A DNA stretch of 64,000 bases from NCBI GenBank assembly GCA_963682025.1, contig OY821520.1:4843613-4907612 (forward strand), in the 5' to 3' direction. The position numbers and the translations under genes are program-made. Below the pieces are notes generated by a model. That model saw nothing but the letters and a program-made list of their open reading frames with translations, had not been told where the DNA came from and searched no databases. Source of the DNA: Cordilura impudica (taxonomy: Eukaryota; Arthropoda; Insecta; Diptera; Scathophagidae). Shown here in pieces: positions 59,042 to 64,000 of this stretch (its first letter is position 1; every line of letters begins with the position of its first letter).

Positions 59042-59674
59042 TTAAGGTGTAGTTAAAGATGATTTAGTGTGCGATTGAAATTGTTTTCTGTATTCACTTA
59101 CGACTTGTAATAAGTATTGCTTTTCTTTTTCATTCTTTGTTAAGATATTGTTATACTCTTCAATCAATTTAACGCCGCGTTCTGCTGTATCATTTACCAC
59201 CTTAATTTTTGAAACAATATCGATTCCGGTTTTATAAGTTTCAGTATCATCCCAGTACAAAGGATCTACATTTAAAAATTGGAAGGAAATTCCAAAACGG
59301 GAAAAAAACTTAATTGTGTTTACTGTAACAAAATCATAAAGTTCTTTTTCTATAAACTGATTGATTTCGCTGGGTTTCACCAGTACACGTTTAACACTTT
59401 CTACATCTTCATCGTTTTATCCACTCTTGATGCATTTTTTCTAATTTATTAACGCAATTTTGTTCATCTCTAATTGGTATTCTGGCTTTTTGCCAAAATA
59501 TGGAAACTTCTTTTATAGCTAATTTAGCACTTTCTCGAATAGATAACTTAACTATATTATGATTAAAAAAAAAACTGATAAAACTTGTTTATTTGACGGT
59601 AGTTTTGAACCAAGGATTTGAGAATATTCAGTGCCAACTAAATAAATACTTGATCTTAATGTGTATGCACTCAT
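59042..59674 (-). pseudogene. Fold-back element protein (NDTAERG type), nearly readable
   Basis: ATG at 59,674 opens MSAYTLRSSIYLVGTEYSQI, then SKLPSNKQVLSVFF. After frame changes comes LSIRESAKLAIKEVSIFWQK (59,530). From 59,380 an open stretch runs to the stop at 59,042 with KELYDFVTVNTIKFFSRFGI, DPLYWDDTETYKTGIDIVSK, VVNDTAERGVKLIEEYNNIL and EKQYLLQVVSEYRKQ. It is the same protein as the relic at 27,414-27,800. I recall related repeated sequences in other arthropods but no name or reaction. A position between the inverted arms suggests that it is the C-terminal part of the family's transposase; this is inference. At least two frameshifts (near 59,420 and 59,570). Confidence 0.6.
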
Positions 59675-61023
59675 TTTTTAAAATATTTATAATAACAAAA
59701 AATTTTTTTGCACTTGTTCTTATTACAATGTTAACGAACTAACTACCATAGAAATATCATTTATTGACAAGAAAAAGTAAAGTGAATCCCCTTATAACGG
59801 TATCTTATAAGCATGTATCTCTTGAGGACAATTTCTTATAAAAACAGGCTTGCCAGGTACTTTTTTTCGTTGTCCCCAAACAAATCAAAAATTATCCCCA
59901 AAAATCCCCAACTACAAAATGGTTGCACAAAATATTAGATTTAAAATTCTTTATTTAATTTTCCGGTTTTTACCAGGCTTGTTGGCACTGCTTATTGATA
60001 TTTCATTTCAAAAAATATCCCCAAAAAACCCCAAATTTTGCAATGTGAACTTTAAGTTAGTAAATAAGCCTAAATTTACTTTACTTTACAAGGTATACTT
60101 ACAAGGTATACTTGGCTTTTGATTATTAAAAAAAAAATGCAAAAAAATTGGGGTCATTTTGGGCGGCAGGTCTGTATGGGTTAATGATGTCCAAAAAGTT
60201 TTTTTTGGCAACCTTGAGTAACGATGATAAAACAAAACAACTAACATTACAGAAGTAGCTAATTTTCAATTTTAAATATTTTATGACAGCAACTAAGCCG
60301 TGTTATTACCAAAAAACACAGTTTTTTCGAAATCCGAAAAAATCAAATGGTTGCCATACTCAAGTGTGTCGGGGGATATATTTTTTTTTTTTTTATTTTA
60401 ATAACATAAGATATATTTAACAATTCGATGAACTTTTTTCCCCAATTTTCTCGATTTTGTTGAAGAAAAATTTTTGAAGTTCGAAATTGGAGATTTCAAA
60501 AACATCCCAAAAATTTTGTTCGCATGTGACATCATCTTAGGACAGGTTTACGACATCTAATAAAAAAATCTTATTGCATATCTCATAACCTTGAGTGTTT
60601 TAGGTAAAAAAATTATATCATAGTAATTAATTTAAAAAATATTTATGATGTGTCCTCGAATTTCTCGGGGAAGTAATAATTTACACTTTAGTGGTCTGGG
60701 GTATTATTTATTACTGAGCTGGTTCTAAACCGAATTAAAACTTTTATACCTTTTTGAATAGATAATTGTCTCTTTATATCGAATAATTTTTCATGTAGAA
60801 CAAAAATGTTTCTAATATTCATAAAATTTACCAAAAACTGAAAAAAATTAATTTTTTCACCATATAAACACATTTTCAATTTTCAATCGCTTTGAGCGAC
60901 CTCTAAACATCTTTCGATTGGCCCAAAACTTCGTATTTCCCAGTTTTTTGGCCATTCACATATTTCTGGGGGGTAAGACCCTTACTTTTAACACTTTTTT
61001 TTAAGGGCCACCTTAATACATAT

Positions 61024-63099
61024 ATTATATGTATATGTATGTATATCCATAACAACTGCATGTTATAATAAGTCGGTATATTATTTTATTTACATAAAAT
61101 TCTGCAATATTTTGTTGTGGGGAAAATACATTTCTTTTGCATTAACAGAGTGTCACTTCATTTTGCTCAGCGTGACTATGCCACTGTAGATGGCGCCACA
61201 ATTTTTGTTTGTTCTAATTAGCTTTGCAATACATAATTATTTCTATTTTAACATGAATGTCAATATTTTCAACTAGATACCATACAGAACAATGTTAAGA
61301 GTATACACGGGCTGGTCTTTTATTTCATACGTATTTTCATTATTCTTTTACAAATATGAACATAAGTTTGGCATATTAACTTTTTGATGTCTTTACACAA
61401 TAGAGTTACCGAGTTCATCAATGAGTTTTTTGCTTTCAAAACAGTTCTACATAGTTATATAGAATTATTATTCTGCTTTACCTACAAAATATCTGATTGC
61501 AATTACATCTAATTTTTAAAAACTATTTTTAATTTCTAAAGCATTATTATTCACATAAATACAAAACTGCACTTTTTAAATTTTCCATTCAAATTTTAGA
61601 AGATATCAATTCTAAAAACTGGAATTAAAATTTCCAATTATATATTAGAAAATATTAACTGAATTACAGAAAATCATATCAAAACGTCGGAAATTATAAT
61701 TTTAAATTTAGAAGACATCAATTTCATCTTTAATATATAAATTTTATTCGTTAAACACAAATTGAAATTCCAAAAAAAAAAAAAACACCAAATACCTATG
61801 TTTACATTTAAAAAATTTTTACATTTAAAAGAAATCTTGACATTCAGGAGAAATTAATAGCTTTTCAGTACCGCGATTCAGTAACTTCTTTTAACGATAG
61901 TCAAATCGTTAAAAAAAGAAAATTGCAAAATTATCAGTAAAAGTTTTAAACGATATTCGCTATTGTTAAAGTCAGCTGTTGTTGTTAACTAAACGACAAC
62001 CATTTTTGTCTTGTTTATTCAATCGATAAAAACTTAAATTTTTAGGTTGAAATGTCGTCATACATATATAAAAATCATAAAATAGTGAAAATATTTTGCT
62101 TTAATTAAAAAACTTTTTTATATAAATAAAAAAATTAAATAGCATATTCAATTCATTATTTAATTTTCAAATAAACAGAAATATTAGTAAAATAAAATAA
62201 AGATATTAAACATAAAATCATCCTGTTTTTTTCTTTCTATTCTTCTTTGTGTTTTTCGCTTATTTTGACAGAGATGCCACTCATTTACAATTTAAATAAA
62301 TAGAAAAATTGATTTGTCGACTGTCGTTAAGATGCATGTACTTCGTGAATCACTTAATCCTTAGTGCAAACAACAATAGCTGTCTATTTATTTTGCGATT
62401 GTCGGATCGTTGAAATTTTGAATTCAATGAATTTTAGAAAGCGTCAAATGATATTTAAGAACTGCGGACATAAAAACTGTTACATAAATAAACGCAATTT
62501 GATGAGAATGTTATTTTTTATATATAAATTTCCACAATTTTTTTTTAATGAAAATTTGAAGTTTTTCAGAAAATAAAGAGAACAAATTATTTTATTTAAA
62601 ATGTTTGGGACATTTGGTTTTTTGCATTTGGCATCCCTAATTTGAATACTTATTATTGTAAATTTATTCTCTATGTTTTCCAAATATGGGAATATTTTAA
62701 TAAAAAAATTGAGAGAGTTTTTTTTTTGGTTATTATTTTGTTACTCCATCCGACCGCAATGAAGAAATATTTGGCCAGTTAAAAGAAACTATACAGCCAT
62801 CTCCAATTAGCACGATTTAATGCATATAGCCACCCTACACAACCATTACCTATGCAATGGAGGTTAGGGCGAGCTATTTAATTCGCAAAAACTAAATTAA
62901 ACGAGAAGTTATGTCATATAACCGGAAACGCATGCATATAGGTATATAACCTAAATGAATGCCGACCAGCAACCACGATGACCAAAACGCAAACACCGAA
63001 ATAAATCCGAAATAATAGAAAAGACGAAAACCAGCCCAAAGAATTTGCTGAAGTAATTTGGTATTAAGTTTAACAAATTGTTTACTTTTTCATTTACAT
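61024..63099. other. No gene recognised
   Basis: Mostly A/T-rich DNA. Short inverted pieces around TTAACGATAGTCAAATCGTT (61,890-61,912) hint at a small element, not resolved. The part 62,750-63,000 is less A/T-rich than its surroundings but has no long open frame. Confidence 0.4.
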
Positions 63100-63175
63100 T
63101 TATTATTAAGACTCAAACCGAGGTGGAGTGTGTCAAAGATCCGGCACAGCCGAATTTAACACTCTTACTTGTTTT
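63100..63175 (+). mobile_element. Possible 3' end of a DINE-type element
   Basis: The sequence ends CACTCTTACTTGTTTTT, like the CTTACTTGTT termini of the M copies. No matching head was found upstream, so the extent is unknown. Confidence 0.35.
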
Positions 63176-64000
63176 TTATTCGATTCGAGACCATTTTTAC
63201 AATTTCTCATAATAGAAACGATACAGTTTTGTAATAAAAGAGAAATATGGAAAAAATTAAGACAACGCTAGATAAAAAACTAATTGTTCTTCGTCAGCCT
63301 ATGATCTTCAATACATGGTTAGTCAACTATTCAACTCAAATATTAGACATGTTTTTCCGTATTTTCGATCGTCATTCTTTAAGTGTATTGGCAGTTTAAT
63401 TTTTTTTTTATTTCCACTTAAAAAAAAAAAATACAATTACTACAAAATTTCTCTAATAAATACAAATTAAAACAAGCAACAAACAACATTCTTACATTCA
63501 TGGATTAGTCAGGCAATAAAAGTTTATCTTTGTTGGCAATTAAAACAGATACAACAAAAACAAGTGTTTATGTTTTTTTTGTTCAAACACAGACATTGAA
63601 CAAAAAACTAATTGTACAAGTATAGAAGTATATGTGTTAGAAGGTGATGAGCAACAGTAGACAATAATGCCGAACTATAAATGAAATGAAATGAAATGAA
63701 ATGCATTTAAGTCAAGGAACTCATGAATATCATCAGCATACGAAACAACAGGAGTGATGCAGATACTCGTACATCTATAGAGGACACAATAAAGGATATT
63801 TCCAATGAAGCGAACAAAAAATAACTAGTAGCATATTAACTTGTAACTGGCGACAGTTTAATGTTAACAAGAATTCAATCTAGTAGTGCGAGTAGTTGCA
63901 TATTAAATGCAGATCAGGGTTGTCTCATCATAGGTAGCATAGTGAGTTCCAGATGGCCCACAAAGTTGTCGATATGGGATAAAATAAAATCATATGATAG
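63176..64000. other. No gene recognised
   Basis: A/T-rich. A small (AAATG)n run lies at about 63,681-63,706. Confidence 0.45.

Larger units (their letters stand above)
57887..61015. mobile_element. Fold-back element with about 0.9-kb arms and coding relic (F2)
   Basis: Left end TAGGGTGGCCCTTCG at 57,887, right end AAGGGCCACCTTA at 61,015. Arms 57,887-58,788 and 60,140-61,015 are inverted copies (for example TTAACCCATGCAGACC at 58,735 against its complement at 60,166). Flanks ATACATAA (57,879-57,886) and ATACATAT (61,016-61,023) are 7/8 identical, an 8-bp duplication with one change. The 1.35-kb middle holds a minus-strand coding relic, so this copy is closer to an autonomous element than F1. 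Confidence 0.8.

Noticed and set aside
1..64000. CRISPR arrays, bacterial operons, ribosome binding sites
   Set aside because: Tandem repeats here have no unique spacers, and the coding relics are all eukaryotic transposable elements.

Overview
This window looks like repeat-rich intergenic or intronic DNA from a higher fly (Diptera, probably Schizophora). The reasons are strong A/T bias, many short interspersed elements with a (GTCC)n core flanked by TATACCC hairpins (the mini-me / DINE-1 / Helentron-associated type known from flies), Jockey-group non-LTR retrotransposons, Tc1/mariner relics and no bacterial gene organisation. The species call is inference. I found no complete host gene. The best host-gene candidate is a possible first coding exon near 12.9 kb inside a 2-kb stretch without recognisable transposons.

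Layout. 0-6 kb: end of an H element, two facing non-autonomous Helitrons, and two relics of one arthropod transposon protein. 5.85-10.7 kb: an H element carrying a 2-kb, almost perfect (TATTTTG)n array and two tandem M elements. 11.5-12.2 kb: another H copy. 12.2-14.2 kb: quiet stretch. 14.2-18.9 kb: a transposon gene (copy A) whose 78-bp intron has grown to about 3 kb by a nested element that carries an open 217-codon transposase-like frame. 19-27 kb: M and H copies, a Helitron, a hAT relic, and a mariner relic interrupted by a tRNA-derived SINE. 27-32 kb: a fold-back element relic, M, a second mariner relic and a Helitron. 32.7-38.4 kb: a LINE split by an H element that itself holds an M element, then two more M copies. 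39.6-43.8 kb: two LINEs, one with a nearly intact reverse transcriptase. 44.2-52.6 kb: a Helitron, an M copy, then copy B of the transposon gene, split by a LINE that is in turn split by a 2.8-kb fold-back element, and ending in a clean H insertion. 53.5-61 kb: LINE and M fragments and a 3.1-kb fold-back element. 61-64 kb: little that I recognise.

The main biological content is the interaction of repeat families. H elements, named here for convenience, come in a 372-374 bp form without an array and in long forms where the same internal position holds seven-base tandem arrays of different sequence. M elements sit inside those arrays in the same relative orientation in two H copies. Copy A versus copy B gives a paralogous empty site for one H insertion and shows the order of nesting. 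A second family, only 350-377 bp, has textbook Helitron ends. A third, the fold-back family, has 0.9-1.2 kb arms and 8-bp target duplications. All family assignments rest on reading the sequence; no database search was run.
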